Program-made: the position numbers and the translations under genes
Shown here: positions 25,983-26,244 of the stretch, piece by piece
Layout of the letters: every line of letters begins with the position of its first letter
Numbering within the stretch: the stretch's first letter is position 1
Virus record (IMG/VR): IMGVR_UViG_3300031227_000360
Location: 1 to 26,244 of that record
Direction: 5' to 3' (one strand)
Length of the DNA stretch: 26,244 nt
From: a virus
Notes under the pieces: generated by a model
Databases searched by the model: none
What the model was told of the DNA's origin: nothing
Seen by the model: the letters and a program-made list of their open reading frames with translations, nothing else

Positions 25983-26244
25983 ATGGCAGAATATCCATAT
26001 CACAGTGAACCTACCCATGATCGTGGTTCGCTTGTTACTGCTGCACGTACTACCGCTGTATCAAAAGCTGAAGGTAAGTTAAAGTTAGATGTTGTAGATA
26101 AGATACATCTTTTGGAACCTGCCAAGCATCCATTAACTACTTTATTGACTCAGGTTGGTAAGGTATACGATGGTAAGGCTTGGACTGGAACAGGAATGCG
26201 AAAAGCATCCTGTGGAAATCCAGAATTTGGTTGGCTTGAAGATT
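25983..26244 (+). CDS. Major capsid protein, N-terminal part (cut by window end)
   Basis: Begins MAEYPYHSEPTHDRGSLVTA. It contains KIHLLEPAKHPLTTLLTQVG and GMRKASCGNPEFGWLED. The EPxxxPLTTLL ... NPEFxWLED arrangement near the N-terminus is typical of a group of phage capsid proteins. The frame remains open at the window edge. The 57 bases upstream hold no Shine-Dalgarno sequence, only an A/T-rich leader. Position after the scaffold-like gene supports the call. Confidence 0.8.
   Translation, partial: MAEYPYHSEPTHDRGSLVTAARTTAVSKAEGKLKLDVVDKIHLLEPAKHPLTTLLTQVGKVYDGKAWTGTGMRKASCGNPEFGWLED

Overview
The window is a slice of a very AT-rich tailed-phage (Caudoviricetes-type) genome, or possibly a prophage. 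The evidence is a packaging and head module on the + strand in canonical order: small terminase, large terminase, portal, small head-region genes, scaffold-like protein, then the start of a major capsid protein cut by the window edge. I see no rRNA, tRNA, integrase, replication protein or lysis gene. The host cannot be named. Low G+C, clear sigma70-type promoters (TTGACA/TATAAT) and the scarcity of Shine-Dalgarno sequences suggest a low-GC bacterium and argue against Bacteroidota-type promoters. Patescibacteria or Firmicutes-like hosts are guesses.

Layout. (1) 1-1851: small overlapping + strand genes, ending in a one-helix membrane peptide. (2) 1852-2288: the gap between convergent blocks, with a UUCG-loop terminator, a closed stem structure and a strong bidirectional terminator. 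(3) 2289-10633: about 27 small - strand genes, mostly unrecognised, several with CxxC zinc ribbons, one MerR-like HTH and one DUF4241-like protein. Three leader styles follow one another: a TAAC-repeat stop/start linker (2.9-5.8 kb), a modular leader with AAAGGA (7.1-8.6 kb), and a cassette-like array in which single small genes alternate with a 54-bp imperfect palindrome (8.6-9.6 kb; three copies identical). (4) 10634-11802: a non-coding divergent control region with a perfect - strand promoter, a 17-bp hairpin, 10-bp direct repeats, a G-rich tract, a pyrimidine tract, a broken HNH gene and a perfect + strand promoter. (5) 11803-15558: + strand genes including two NUMOD3/HNH homing endonucleases, an HU-like protein and a 55-aa NrdD-like glycyl-radical stub. 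Four gaps here fold into multi-helix RNAs, one spanning exactly stop codon to start codon. (6) 15606-26244: terminator, extended -10 promoter and the packaging/head operon. The large terminase gene carries two inteins, one splitting the Walker A motif.

How it works together: the left block looks like an early accessory region read leftward from 10.87 kb and again from 6.25 kb; the right block looks like late morphogenesis genes. Selfish elements (two inteins, two HNH genes, one HNH remnant) concentrate around the packaging module. The most unusual content is non-coding: the chain of intergenic structured RNAs at 12.2-14.8 kb, the palindrome/gene cassette array at 8.6-9.6 kb, and the stop-in-all-frames TAAC linkers at 2.9-5.8 kb.
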